NCBI GenBank assembly: GCA_004299145.1
Contig: SCQD01000193.1
Location: 1-53,867 of the forward strand
Direction of reading: 5' to 3'
Source: Methylococcaceae bacterium
Lineage (GTDB): Bacteria; Pseudomonadota; Gammaproteobacteria; Methylococcales; Methylococcaceae
Length of the DNA: 53,867 bases
A program made the translations under genes and the position numbers. Positions within the stretch are counted from its first letter, which is position 1. Every line of letters begins with the position of its first letter. The notes below the pieces were generated by a model. It saw only the letters and a program-made list of their open reading frames with translations, did not search any database and had not been told where the DNA came from. Of the stretch, positions 37,459-46,706 are shown one piece after another.

Positions 37459-38655
37459 ATGAACAAAACCCTCTTCACGCCGGAACAATTTTGGACACCG
37501 GAATTTCAGGTAAACCCACATCCAACATACCATCACTTCCGCGACTCATCACCATTAGAATATTTATTTTTACCCGATGGCGCCGTCTCCGGCATTAAAG
37601 GGGATATGCGAGAATGGGCATTTATGAAATATGATGATGTTTACAATGCATTCCGAGACCACGAAACGTTTGTGTCGAGCCGCAATCCTCTCTATAACAT
37701 ACTTTTCCCAAGACTTCCCTTAAGCCACGACGACCCACCGCGCCATACACATTTTCGACGCATGCTGAATAAATTTTTTACGCTTAAAAACATTGAATCG
37801 CTGACCCCGACCATTAAAAATATTGCCAATACTTTACTGGATAAAATTACCAGCCGGGAAATCGATATCATGCAGTCCTTCGCCGCAGCCTTTCCAATGA
37901 TTGTTACGGCTCACCTATTGGGGATACCGGCTGAAAATTTTGCAGCATTCCGACACTGGGCAGGGGTATTCATTATCATAAATTCACTGTCGCCTGAAGA
38001 GCAACATAAAAATAATCAAGAAATAATGGCGTTCTTCAATCAGATCATGGAGGCACGTCGTAAACGTGGAGCGGATGACATGATTACAGCTTTTGTAAAA
38101 GCAGAGGTTGATGGGAAGCCGTTGGAAGATTGGGAAATTTGGGGGTTATGCGCCCTTCTTTTTGTTGCCGGCAGTGAAACCACCACGAACCTTATCGGAA
38201 ATACACTGAACATTCTTGCGGAACGCCCAGAATTATGGCGACAGCTACGCGAAAATCGCGGCTTGGTCAATGCAGTCATTGAAGAGACCTTGCGTTATGA
38301 AAGCCCAGTCCAGCGGATTCAACGCCAAACAAGCCGAGAAGTCGTCATTTCCGGCGTAAAGCTTCCCGCGAAGGCAAATATTTCGCTCTTCATTGGAGCT
38401 GCAAACCGTGATCCGCGCGTATTTCCCGACCCGGATGAATTCCGGCTTGATCGTAAATCGCGCAATTATTTAAGCTTTGGCGCAGGCATTCATGCTTGTA
38501 TCGGCGGATTACTCGCGCGCACCGAGACCAGCATCATGCTCAATGCCTTGCTTGATCGATTTTCCAACCTCCAGCGCGGCTCTGAACCGACAATTCGTCA
38601 AACAACAAGCCTTTTATCGTGCGGCTTTCAACAATTGCCGTTGCTCTTTAGGTGA
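37459..38655 (+). CDS. Cytochrome P450
   Basis: A soluble bacterial-type P450 of 398 residues. The I-helix oxygen-activation motif is LLFVAGSETTTNLIG, the K-helix ExxR is VIEETLRYESPVQ, and the haem loop with the cysteine ligand is FGAGIHACIGGLLAR. The substrate-region HDDPPRHTHFRRML segment is standard. It needs a ferredoxin and reductase, not encoded here. It is the first plus-strand gene of the cluster, AT-richer than the genes to its left, and divergent from the methyltransferase. I infer oxidation of a peptide or terpenoid-like intermediate. Actinobacterial-type CYP families are its closest look-alikes; exact family not assigned. Confidence 0.93.
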   Translation: MNKTLFTPEQFWTPEFQVNPHPTYHHFRDSSPLEYLFLPDGAVSGIKGDMREWAFMKYDDVYNAFRDHETFVSSRNPLYNILFPRLPLSHDDPPRHTHFRRMLNKFFTLKNIESLTPTIKNIANTLLDKITSREIDIMQSFAAAFPMIVTAHLLGIPAENFAAFRHWAGVFIIINSLSPEEQHKNNQEIMAFFNQIMEARRKRGADDMITAFVKAEVDGKPLEDWEIWGLCALLFVAGSETTTNLIGNTLNILAERPELWRQLRENRGLVNAVIEETLRYESPVQRIQRQTSREVVISGVKLPAKANISLFIGAANRDPRVFPDPDEFRLDRKSRNYLSFGAGIHACIGGLLARTETSIMLNALLDRFSNLQRGSEPTIRQTTSLLSCGFQQLPLLFR

Positions 38656-38960
38656 TCTTACCCCCCGCTACTCTGCGCACATCCTTTCTGAACCTGTCAA
38701 AGTATGATCATAAGGCAAGCGGGGCGCGGGTGCCCTACTGCTCAAACGGAAACCAATCAATGCTATCATCAAGTCTCAGCCTTGCTTTGCATACAGCTCC
38801 CATGCCTGGAATAAGTCAGCAGTTTGGCTAATGCACGGGTGTGAAGCGATGAGCAGCCAGCGAAGATCGACGCACATGGTCGGAACTGACGCCAAGGCGG
38901 AAAAACGGGTAAAGTTGATGGGCAACTTTCCAAAAATCAAAATAAAAGCGTAACGAAACT
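38656..38960. other. Intergenic region, no gene seen
   Basis: These 305 bases between the P450 and the first radical SAM gene hold no supported gene. I looked for a third precursor-like sequence (SLRD, GFEAGRASD) on both strands and found none. No clear terminator is visible. Confidence 0.6.
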
Positions 38961-40943
38961 ATGGATATATGCTTGGTTGCTGTGCCCGATATGCCATTAT
39001 CAAGGCCATCCATTGCCTTGAGTATTTTAAAGTCCAGCCTGATAAATGCCGGATTTGAAACTGGCGTGCTATACGCCAACTTGGAATTTGCGGAACAGAT
39101 AGGCATAGAAAACTACTGGTTTATCAGCACTTACGCAGACTTTCTTGACCAGGTTTGCGAGTGGTTATTTTCGCAAAAAGCTTTTCCAGATTTTCACAGC
39201 GATGATAATACTTACTTCACGCTCGTTGAACCCATGCTGCGTGAGCTGGTCCATGACGATAACCTTCTAAATTTTTATCTCAACGGCCAATCGATACAGT
39301 CATATTTCACCAATTTGCGAAGCAACGCAGCGGCCTTTATCGACAAAATAGCTGCTGACATAGTCGCCGCAGCCCCCCGCATCGTCGGCTGTAGCTCTAC
39401 TTTCAGACAACATTGCGCCAGCCTGGCGCTGTTAAGACGAATACACGAACTAAACCCCGACATTATTACCATGATGGGCGGCGCCAATTGCGAAGGAGTC
39501 ATGGGGCAAACCACCCACAAAAACTTTACATTCGTGGATTATGTGGTATCGGGAGAGGCGGAATTACTGCTGCCTGAGCTTTGCCGAAATATACTGAAAC
39601 AAGGGCGCAATATCCCGGAGTATTTACTGCCATCTGGCGTACTAGCCCCCTTGAGCCGCAGCTCTGCGCCGGTTCGCAACATAGGGCGCGCCGTAGTACA
39701 GGATTTAAGTCAATCTCCGATTCCTGATTTCACGGACTTTTTTGCGCAACTGGATAAATATGGTTTTAAAGATTGTATCCATACAGCATTAATGATCGAA
39801 ACTTCCCGTGGCTGCTGGTGGGGAGACAAACACCAATGCACATTTTGTGGACTCAATGGCGGTGACGCCAATTTTCGCAGCAAAACAGCGCAGCGCGTGC
39901 AGCAGGAACTTGCCGCATTGTCAGAAAAGTACAACATCAGGAATTACCTGACAGCTGATAATATTTTGGAACACCGCTACTTTAAAGACCTCATTCCCGC
40001 TCTAGGCCAAACTGAACCCAAGTATGCCTTTCTCTTTGAAGTCAAATCCAACCTTAGTCGGCAACAAGTGCGCCAGCTAAAAGAAGCCGGTATTCACAGC
40101 ATTCAAGCCGGCATTGAAAGCCTGCATACTGAACTACTGAAATTACTCGATAAAGGCGTAACTGCAAGACAAAACATCGAATTGCTCAAATGGGCACTGG
40201 AATACCAGATTGATATTTTCTGGTTCATACTATCGGGAATCCCGGAAGCACAAGAAAAATGGTACGCGGAAATCGTCGAACTTCTCCCATTACTTACGCA
40301 CTTTCAACCGCCAATAAATATCAGCAAGCTTTATTACACGAGATTCAGCCCATACCACAACAATCAAAACCATTATGGCTTAAAGCTTGCCCCTGCACCA
40401 AGCTACCAGTACATATATCCTATTCCCCCAGACGATTTGGCCGACATAGCCTATTTTTTTGTCGACCTCAACAAGACTGACTATAACTTGCTACATAGTA
40501 AAACAACACACAATTTAAAATCAATTTACGAAACTTGGCTTGCCGCATGGACAGCCGATAATCGCCCCAAATTATCAATGACAATTACCGACGAGGCAAT
40601 TAGCATCACCGATACGCGGCCATGCGCTATACAGCAAGAAATCACCTTAATAGGATTAGCAAGGGATATCTATCTGATTTGCGATACGGCAACATTGTTG
40701 CCTAGAATCATCGACGAATTAAGCAAGGGAAGCCATGCTCATATTCCACCGTTGCAGATTGCGCTCGAACTGGATACATTAGTCAAACTAAAAATCATGG
40801 CAATGATCGAAGGACGCTACTTGGGGCTTGCGGTGCGAGAACACAATGACTTAACGTATACAGCATATCCAGCCGGAAACATCGATAAAGCAAAAATACA
40901 TCTGAAGTTTTTATTGAACAACCTTACGCACAAGACAACCTAA
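38961..40943 (+). CDS. B12-binding radical SAM RiPP-maturation enzyme, copy 1
   Basis: A 660-residue protein. The N-terminal Rossmann-like B12-binding part (about 1-230) begins MDICLVAVPDMPLSRPSIAL, with RIVGCSSTFRQHCASLALL, MMGGANCEGVMGQ and FVDYVVSGEAELLLPEL. The radical SAM core starts in ETSRGCWWGDKHQCTFCGLN: the cluster cysteines C285, C293 and C296 have C-x7-C-x2-C spacing. GIHSIQAGIESLHTELL follows in the barrel. The C-terminal 180 residues include DTRPCAIQQ. This is the pattern of the RiPP-maturation radical SAM family TIGR03975, whose members are thought to be B12-dependent C-methyltransferases. Two paralogues lie downstream. It has no adjacent precursor gene and a weak ribosome site. 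Confidence 0.9.
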   Translation: MDICLVAVPDMPLSRPSIALSILKSSLINAGFETGVLYANLEFAEQIGIENYWFISTYADFLDQVCEWLFSQKAFPDFHSDDNTYFTLVEPMLRELVHDDNLLNFYLNGQSIQSYFTNLRSNAAAFIDKIAADIVAAAPRIVGCSSTFRQHCASLALLRRIHELNPDIITMMGGANCEGVMGQTTHKNFTFVDYVVSGEAELLLPELCRNILKQGRNIPEYLLPSGVLAPLSRSSAPVRNIGRAVVQDLSQSPIPDFTDFFAQLDKYGFKDCIHTALMIETSRGCWWGDKHQCTFCGLNGGDANFRSKTAQRVQQELAALSEKYNIRNYLTADNILEHRYFKDLIPALGQTEPKYAFLFEVKSNLSRQQVRQLKEAGIHSIQAGIESLHTELLKLLDKGVTARQNIELLKWALEYQIDIFWFILSGIPEAQEKWYAEIVELLPLLTHFQPPINISKLYYTRFSPYHNNQNHYGLKLAPAPSYQYIYPIPPDDLADIAYFFVDLNKTDYNLLHSKTTHNLKSIYETWLAAWTADNRPKLSMTITDEAISITDTRPCAIQQEITLIGLARDIYLICDTATLLPRIIDELSKGSHAHIPPLQIALELDTLVKLKIMAMIEGRYLGLAVREHNDLTYTAYPAGNIDKAKIHLKFLLNNLTHKTT

Positions 40944-41159
40944 AATGGCAAGGCTGATGAGCAAAATGCCGTTAACAATCAAGGAAATACCTTGGACGGC
41001 CTGCAGGCCAAACACGGAAAACAGACATACATTGCCACCATATAAGACAAGCACATGATCATGCAGGAGTCCTCCGTGCCTTCATAAGGCTATTGCGCCC
41101 AGCCACCGCAGCCATTAATCCGTGGACTTTCTTCGCTGCATAACCTAACTATCGAAGCC

Positions 41160-43223
41160 ATGCCTCTTAAAACCCAAAAAAAAGAATTGATACATGCCTT
41201 ATGGCTGTACTGCCTACTGTCCAGCGCTTCATCCTATGCATACGATGAAGCCGCCCTGGAAGATGAACTCAAATACTTGAGAGCCGAAGGTTATATGCGC
41301 ACGGAAGTGTTTTCCGCCAGCAAAAAAACGCAGAAGCTTGAGAATGTGGCTGCTGCAATTTTTGTTGTTTCGCAGGACGACATCAAACGCAGTGGTGCCA
41401 CTCACATTGCCGACGCACTACGCATGGTTCCCGGTCTTGATGTAGGCAAGACCAACTCTGATCAATGGGCAGTCAGCGCTAGAGGATTTAGTGGTATTTA
41501 TGCAACCAAGTTATTAGTTTTGGTCGATGGGCGCAGTATTTACACGGATTCGAACGCTTCCGTCAGATGGGAGGATTATGACCTGCCGGTGGACAATATC
41601 GATAGAATCGAAGTGATACGTGGGCCGGGCGCTGCCTTGTGGGGAGCCAACGCCGTAAATGGCGTAATTAACATTATAACCAAACACTCCAAAGACACGC
41701 AGGGCGGTCAACTTACTTTAGGTGGCGGCAGCTATGACAAAAAAATCGGCAGCTTTCGTTACGGGCTAAAACTTACCGATAACCTGTATGGCCGAATTTA
41801 CGCCAAAGGCAACGAAAGAGGCGATTTGCCTTTACTGAGCAATCCAGATTTAAAGGTGGGCAACTGGGGTAATGAGCGCGCTGGCGTGCGATTGGATTAT
41901 GACAAGGGAAATGACCACGTCATGGTGCAAGCGGAAGGATTTACTGTGGATTATAATCGCCTTATTTCTGTCCCTTCATTATCGCCAGCCGCCACTCTTA
42001 TAAAGCCATATAATTATGGCGACACCGGTGCACATGCCTTATTTAACTGGAAAAGAAACTTTTCCAAAACCTCTGATATAGAAACAAAAGCTTATTATGA
42101 CACTGTAGAATATAACTATGGAGTTTTAATTCAGCGCCAACGCACAGCAAATATAGAACTAAAAAATCACTTTGCCTGGAGTTTACACGACTTTCAATGG
42201 GGACTAGGTTACCGGCACGTGCATTTTGATAACAACTCACCTGAACCATTTGCCTCAAGATACCCTGGCGCCATTCGTGAAACTCAATTATTTAGCGCTT
42301 TCGTCCAAGATGAGTTAAATTTCTTCGACAAGCAAGTACAAGTAACCCTTGGCTCCAAGCTGGAACATTTTACTTACACAGGACTTCAAGTCCAACCCAA
42401 TATTCGGGCATTGTGGCATATAAATGAGAAAAATACGTTGTGGGGCGCAGTTTCGCGTGCAGTGCGCAATCCAGACTATGCTGAAGATGATATTATTGTA
42501 CACAGCACAGTTTTGCCTACTGAACAAACCGGAGCCCCACTTCCTGTAGTTATTGGCTTCCTTGGTGACAGCGACCTAAAACCCGAAGGCTTGATTGCCT
42601 ATGAATTAGGCTATCGATGGCAAGCCCACAAACGGTTTAATATTGACTCGGCGCTGTTCTATCATGTATACGATAATCTATTGTCTTTTCGCCTGAACGA
42701 CACCCCATACCTGGATACTTTTAACAATACCCCATTTCTTTTTAGCCCATTGAAAATGAGTAACGCGGCCAAAGCTGAAGGCTATGGCTTTGAAATCGCT
42801 TCAAATTGGCAGCCCTTTAACGACCTATCCCTGCATTTGGCCTACACCTTTCAGAAGATGGATTCTCGTAGCGCATCTTCTGCTCTTAGCAGCATTTTCC
42901 TTCCCGCCATCGAAAGAGATAACCCCCAACAACAAGTTTCGTTGCGCTCAAAATGGAATGTTACATCTAATTTAAATTTTGATACTTGGCTGCGATATGT
43001 AGACACCATCCATACTTACCAGCCGCTTCAAGTATTAGGGATACCAGAGTACGTAACTTTAGATTTGCGCCTTGCTTGGCAACCCATTAAAAATTTAGAA
43101 CTGGCGGCTGTAGGACAAAACTTACTCGACCATCAACATCCAGAATTTACGTCGGGTGCATTGGCCGGAATAGAAGCTCAAACACAACGTAGCTTCTATT
43201 TGCAGGCCAACTGGAAATTTTAA
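41160..43223 (+). CDS. TonB-dependent outer-membrane receptor
   Basis: An outer-membrane protein of 687 residues. A signal sequence (ALWLYCLLSSASSYA) is followed by the plug domain (about 50-165: VVSQDDIKRSGATHIADALR, LLVLVDGRSIYTD, IEVIRGPGAALWGANAVNGV, INIITK) and a 22-strand-type barrel ending in aromatic QANWKF, as needed for outer-membrane insertion. It is in the middle of the biosynthetic cluster, between a radical SAM gene and a precursor gene, and shares the AT-rich composition. I infer uptake of the cluster product, for example as a metal- or nutrient-carrying molecule, or self-recognition. It resembles vitamin/siderophore receptors; the ligand is not readable. Confidence 0.93.
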   Translation: MPLKTQKKELIHALWLYCLLSSASSYAYDEAALEDELKYLRAEGYMRTEVFSASKKTQKLENVAAAIFVVSQDDIKRSGATHIADALRMVPGLDVGKTNSDQWAVSARGFSGIYATKLLVLVDGRSIYTDSNASVRWEDYDLPVDNIDRIEVIRGPGAALWGANAVNGVINIITKHSKDTQGGQLTLGGGSYDKKIGSFRYGLKLTDNLYGRIYAKGNERGDLPLLSNPDLKVGNWGNERAGVRLDYDKGNDHVMVQAEGFTVDYNRLISVPSLSPAATLIKPYNYGDTGAHALFNWKRNFSKTSDIETKAYYDTVEYNYGVLIQRQRTANIELKNHFAWSLHDFQWGLGYRHVHFDNNSPEPFASRYPGAIRETQLFSAFVQDELNFFDKQVQVTLGSKLEHFTYTGLQVQPNIRALWHINEKNTLWGAVSRAVRNPDYAEDDIIVHSTVLPTEQTGAPLPVVIGFLGDSDLKPEGLIAYELGYRWQAHKRFNIDSALFYHVYDNLLSFRLNDTPYLDTFNNTPFLFSPLKMSNAAKAEGYGFEIASNWQPFNDLSLHLAYTFQKMDSRSASSALSSIFLPAIERDNPQQQVSLRSKWNVTSNLNFDTWLRYVDTIHTYQPLQVLGIPEYVTLDLRLAWQPIKNLELAAVGQNLLDHQHPEFTSGALAGIEAQTQRSFYLQANWKF

Positions 43224-43499
43224 CCACACTGGACTAACAGCGCAAGAGTGAAATCCCGCACAAAAACCTTAACTCATCGATACTGTCGCCATAAAAACCA
43301 TACGAGAGACACAGCATTTTGCATCAATTACTCATGCCAGGTAACGCTTCCTCCAACCTTATCTCAAATAGCCGCAGTTAAATTATTCTCCTCTAAACGC
43401 ACTATTCACCACTTTATCAGTGTGTTAGTATTCCATTTCAGGGTTCTTAGCATTTGCTATAAACCCTGATCCATTCTTACAACTATAGGAAAACAACTA

Positions 43500-43718
43500 A
43501 TGAGCACGACTAGCATTGATGATTTGATCCAGAAAGTATTGAGTGATGCCTCACTACGTGATCGCCTACTCGCCGATCCTAAAGGCGTGCTGGAGGAAGC
43601 TGGATGCGAAGCCACTCCAGACTTGGTAGACACAATTTCCAAAATCGATCCAGAGGATTTGGTTGCCTTGGTGCGTGGATTTGAAGCCGGCAGGGCCAGC
43701 GACAAAATTGCGGCCTAA
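43500..43718 (+). CDS. RiPP precursor peptide A (Nif11/NHLP-like)
   Basis: A peptide of 72 residues with the ordered helical leader typical of the Nif11/NHLP (Os1348-like) class: DDLIQKVLSDASLRDRLLAD, PKGVLEEAG, then CEATPDLVDTISKIDPEDLV and the end GFEAGRASDKIAA. It has one cysteine and no Gly-Gly site. It aligns without gaps to peptide B at 46465, with 42 of 72 identical positions by my hand alignment, and the last 13 residues are nearly identical. AGGAAAA lies upstream as a ribosome site. It follows the receptor gene and is followed by a hairpin and a decayed copy of the same gene. The radical SAM paralogues are its likely modifying enzymes. Confidence 0.8.
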   Translation: MSTTSIDDLIQKVLSDASLRDRLLADPKGVLEEAGCEATPDLVDTISKIDPEDLVALVRGFEAGRASDKIAA

Positions 43719-43742
43719 TTTGTCGATAAGCATTGGCTGGAT

Positions 43743-43791
43743 CGAACCGCAGCAATCATAAGATCACGCATCCCAACTTTACTGTGGTTCG
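43743..43791 (+). promoter_or_regulatory. Hairpin after precursor A
   Basis: CGAACCGCAG (43743-43752) can pair with CTGTGGTTCG (43782-43791), ten pairs with one G-U. Equivalent hairpins follow the decayed precursor (44038-44055) and precursor B (46707-46747). It has no T-run and could stabilise the precursor mRNA or limit read-through. Confidence 0.55.
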
Positions 43792-43813
43792 TTCCTTAAA
43801 CAAGTAAACGACG

Positions 43814-44010
43814 ATAAATACAAACGGCACCGAAGCACTCATCAGAAAACTGCTGAGTGATATCTCTTTGCGAAATCGCCTACCCCCCCCTAAGCAGCAC
43901 TGAAAGAAGTAGATTGCGAGGCTACTCTGGATGCCAATCTCACCCCAGATGATTGCTCGCCTTGACACAAGGATTTGAAGCCCAGGACCAGCGATCGAAT
44001 TTCAACCTAA
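43814..44010 (+). pseudogene. Decayed third precursor peptide gene
   Basis: This segment aligns with the precursor B gene. It matches at NTNGTEALIRKLLSD-SLR, at a CEAT-like block and at the C-terminal GGATTTGAAGCC...CCAG...GATCGA coding region, and ends in a stop at 44008-44010 matching the B stop. The initiator is ATA instead of ATG. A run of C at 43882-43889 carries an indel, and TGA stops the frame. It lies 95 bases after precursor A and is followed by a relic of the cyclase-like gene. It cannot make the full peptide. Confidence 0.85.
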
Positions 44011-44037
44011 TTTTGAAGCTGGCTAATGGTTAAGACG

Positions 44038-44055
44038 AACCGCAAAAACGCGGTT
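44038..44055 (+). promoter_or_regulatory. Hairpin after the decayed precursor
   Basis: AACCGC (44038-44043) pairs with GCGGTT (44050-44055) around AAAAAC. It occupies the same position as the hairpins after precursors A and B. Confidence 0.5.
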
Positions 44056-44093
44056 ATGGTTTGCCCCCCCTGAACCTTATTTAAAGTAGCTTT

Positions 44094-44147
44094 CGACCAA
44101 CCACACCATAACGAGCAAATTGGCACAGTATGCTCTGAAGACTGCGC
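44094..44147 (+). pseudogene. Relic of the 5' end of the cyclase-like gene
   Basis: This 54-base segment aligns with 46781-46842, the start of the intact cyclase-like gene: CAACCA...GAGCAAATTGGCACAG...TGCT..GAAGACTG.GC in both. No continuation of the gene is visible after about 44150, and the next gene is a radical SAM paralogue at 44294. I infer deletion of a cyclase gene from a duplicated precursor-cyclase-radical SAM unit. The rest of the 44148-44293 gap holds no gene. Confidence 0.7.
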
Positions 44148-44293
44148 TTGCTCTTAGATGAACCTCTGCATAACAAGGCTTTACAAAGCCTTAATCCAGT
44201 CGCTCAGCAGCAACAGCCCCACGAATAACTTACCTGCGCGTGCTCTGCCCCTCCCCTACCAAAGCGACATAGCCGTAAAATAAGACTTAGACT

Positions 44294-46282
44294 ATGGATA
44301 TATGTTTAGTAGCAGTCCCTTTTATGCCATTACAAAGACCATCGATTGGCTTGAGCATTTTAAAGGCTAGCTTAGTAAATGCCGGATTCGATGCCGAGGT
44401 GATATATACCAATATTAAATTTGCTGAGCGCATTGGTATTGAAAACTACTGGCTAATCTCTACTTACTCAAATATTGACTATCTTGGCGAATGGATCTTT
44501 TCGCAAACTGCTTTTCGTGATTTTTACGGTGACGAAGCTGGATATTTTGATTATGCGGAAAACATACTACGCGAAACCATCAACAATGACGAACTGATGG
44601 CCGTTTACCTAAACGGCCAATCTATGCGTGAGTATTTCACAAATTTGAGAAGCATCACAACCACATTTATTGATGCAATGGCCGAGAATATTCTCGCACA
44701 CCACCCGCGTATCGTAGGATGCAGTTCCACACTCCAGGAGCATTGCGCCAGTTTGGCACTGTTAAGGCGAATTCACGAACTAAACCCAGATATTATTACC
44801 ATGATAGGCGGCGCGAATTGCGAAGCTGTCATGGGACAAATCACCCATAAAAATTTCCTCTTTGTTGACTATGTAGTATCTGGCGAAGCCGAAATGCTGT
44901 TGCCGGAGCTTTGCCGAAATATATTGCAACTGGGACGTGAAATCCCAGACTCAGCACTGCCGCTGGGTGTACTGGGCCCCATGAGCCGATTCTCTATGCC
45001 GGTACGCAACATAGGACGCGCCGTAGTACAGGATTTAAACCAGTCTGCTATTCCAGATTACTCGGATTATTTTGCGCAACTAACTGATTCTTCTTTAAAA
45101 AACTATGTCGACCCAGCCCTGATTATTGAAACATCCCGGGGCTGCTGGTGGGGAGACAAACTACGGTGTTCATTTTGTGGGCTCAATAGCGAGGAATCAC
45201 AGTTTCGCAGCAAAACAGCGCCACGTGTACAACTAGAACTTATCTCTCAAACTGAAAGATACCAAATCAGCAATTATCTAACGGCTGATAACATATTGAA
45301 TCAACGCTTTTTTAAAGACCTCATCCCCAGCCTGGGCAACACTGAGGCAAAATATTCATTTTTCTTTGAGATAAAAGCCAACCTTACACGCAAACAGGTT
45401 AGCCTGCTAAAAGATGCCGGCATACACTGCCTTCAGCCCGGCATAGAAAGCCTGCATAGTGAGTTGTTAAACCTGCTTTATAAAGGCGTCAGCGCCAGAC
45501 AAAACATTGAACTGCTCAAGTGGACACTTGAATATCGAATTGACACTTGCTGGTACATACTAACGGAAATCCCAGGTGCGCGCGAAGAATGGTACGCGGA
45601 GATGGCGAAAATCCTCCCGCTGATCGCTCACCTTCAGCCACCCATGGGTTTTAGTAAGATATGTTTTTCTCGCTTCAGCCCCTATCATAATGAGCCAAGC
45701 CGGTTTGGTTTAGATCTTGTGCCTATGCCGGGTTATCAGCGTATTTTTCCCATGAGCACTGACGATTTAGCCGATTTTGCTTATTATTTTATCGATCTTA
45801 ACGAAATAGGCAGCAAACATCGCCATAGCCTAGCCATGCAAAACCTGCGAGCCAATTATGCAGTGTGGAAAACGGCATGGACAGCCAATGCAGATAAAGC
45901 ACGCACTAAATTATCGATGATTATCGACGAAACGGCAATTACCATCACAGATACGCGGCCATGCGCCATACAGCAACAGATTACCTTAACCGGGCTGCCG
46001 AAGGCAATTTATAGCATTTGTGATACTGCGGCATCATTGCCAAAAATCCTTGACGAACTAAGCAAAACATATGGCATGGATATTGCGACGACGCAACTGG
46101 AACATGAACTTGAGGCGCTACTCAAATTAAAAACCATGATGCACATCGACGGGCGTTATTTAAGCCTTGCTGTACGCGAACATGAGAACTTGTCATATGC
46201 CCCATACCCTGGAGGAACCATCGATGGGGCAAAGATACATTGGAAGTTTTTTTTGAACCGGCTTAAAGCTAAGGAAACTTAG
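44294..46282 (+). CDS. B12-binding radical SAM RiPP-maturation enzyme, copy 2
   Basis: A 662-residue paralogue of the genes at 38961 and 48786. The B12-binding half has MDICLVAVPFMPLQRPSIGL, RIVGCSSTLQEHCASLALLR and MIGGANCEAVMGQ. The radical SAM cysteines are C284, C292 and C295 in SRGCWWGDKLRCSFCGLN. The TIM-barrel segment GIHCLQPGIESLHSELLNLL and the C-terminal DTRPCAIQQQITLTGL are shared with the other copies. Compared with copies 1 and 3 it has LRCSF instead of HQCTF and STYSNIDYLGEWIF near the start. It lies between the decayed precursor unit and precursor B and is followed by a likely terminator. Three diverged copies suggest modification at different sites or of different peptides. 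Confidence 0.9.
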   Translation: MDICLVAVPFMPLQRPSIGLSILKASLVNAGFDAEVIYTNIKFAERIGIENYWLISTYSNIDYLGEWIFSQTAFRDFYGDEAGYFDYAENILRETINNDELMAVYLNGQSMREYFTNLRSITTTFIDAMAENILAHHPRIVGCSSTLQEHCASLALLRRIHELNPDIITMIGGANCEAVMGQITHKNFLFVDYVVSGEAEMLLPELCRNILQLGREIPDSALPLGVLGPMSRFSMPVRNIGRAVVQDLNQSAIPDYSDYFAQLTDSSLKNYVDPALIIETSRGCWWGDKLRCSFCGLNSEESQFRSKTAPRVQLELISQTERYQISNYLTADNILNQRFFKDLIPSLGNTEAKYSFFFEIKANLTRKQVSLLKDAGIHCLQPGIESLHSELLNLLYKGVSARQNIELLKWTLEYRIDTCWYILTEIPGAREEWYAEMAKILPLIAHLQPPMGFSKICFSRFSPYHNEPSRFGLDLVPMPGYQRIFPMSTDDLADFAYYFIDLNEIGSKHRHSLAMQNLRANYAVWKTAWTANADKARTKLSMIIDETAITITDTRPCAIQQQITLTGLPKAIYSICDTAASLPKILDELSKTYGMDIATTQLEHELEALLKLKTMMHIDGRYLSLAVREHENLSYAPYPGGTIDGAKIHWKFFLNRLKAKET

Positions 46283-46406
46283 TCGATCAACCGGTCATTC
46301 TGCGCATTCCCAGCCTCCAGTATGGAAAAATGCCCCCAACATTTCTGTTTACAACACCCTTCTCCCTGCTGTTGCATTGTTCATCCGCTATGATATCCTC
46401 CCCAGA

Positions 46407-46433
46407 CGGGGCGATAACCATGCCCCGTTTTAC
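46407..46433 (+). terminator. Probable terminator between radical SAM copy 2 and precursor B
   Basis: ACGGGGC (46407-46413) pairs with GCCCCGT (46423-46429) around a 9-base loop, and TTTTA follows. It would end the upstream message or attenuate read-through into the precursor B gene at 46465. Confidence 0.6.
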
Positions 46434-46464
46434 CTAAATAACTAATCTACAGAAGGAAACAATC

Positions 46465-46683
46465 ATGAATACAAACGGCATCGAAGCACTCATCAGTAAA
46501 CTGTTGGGTGACGCATCTTTGCGGGATGGCCTTTTTGCAAACCCCAAAGCAGCACTGGAAGGGGTCGGCTATGAAGCCACCCCTGATTTGATTGACGCTA
46601 TTGTTAACCTCAACCGGGATGATTTGCTTACCTTGGCACAAGGATTTGAAGCCGGCAGGGCCAGTGATCGAGTTGCAGCCTGA
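46465..46683 (+). CDS. RiPP precursor peptide B (Nif11/NHLP-like)
   Basis: A peptide of 72 residues paralogous to precursor A, with IEALISKLLGDASLRDGLFA, NPKAALEGVGYEATPDLIDA, then NRDDLLTLAQ and the end GFEAGRASDRVAA. It has no cysteine, so the product cannot depend on cysteine chemistry. AAGGA lies about 8 bases before the ATG. The gene is preceded by a terminator-like hairpin and followed by a hairpin, the cyclase-like gene and radical SAM copy 3, in one direction. The conserved C-terminus is the best candidate for the core, but the cleavage point is unknown. Assignment as a precursor rests on the leader pattern and the context. Confidence 0.82.
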   Translation: MNTNGIEALISKLLGDASLRDGLFANPKAALEGVGYEATPDLIDAIVNLNRDDLLTLAQGFEAGRASDRVAA

Positions 46684-46706
46684 TTTTGAAGCCGGCTGAT
46701 GGCCAG

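Noticed and set aside
40945-41058. 37-residue frame after radical SAM copy 1 as an extra precursor
   Set aside because: No Nif11/NHLP pattern, no similarity to precursors A and B, and no clear ribosome site.
46372-46395. Promoter TTGCAT...TATGAT before precursor B
   Set aside because: The spacing is only 12 bases, too short for sigma-70.
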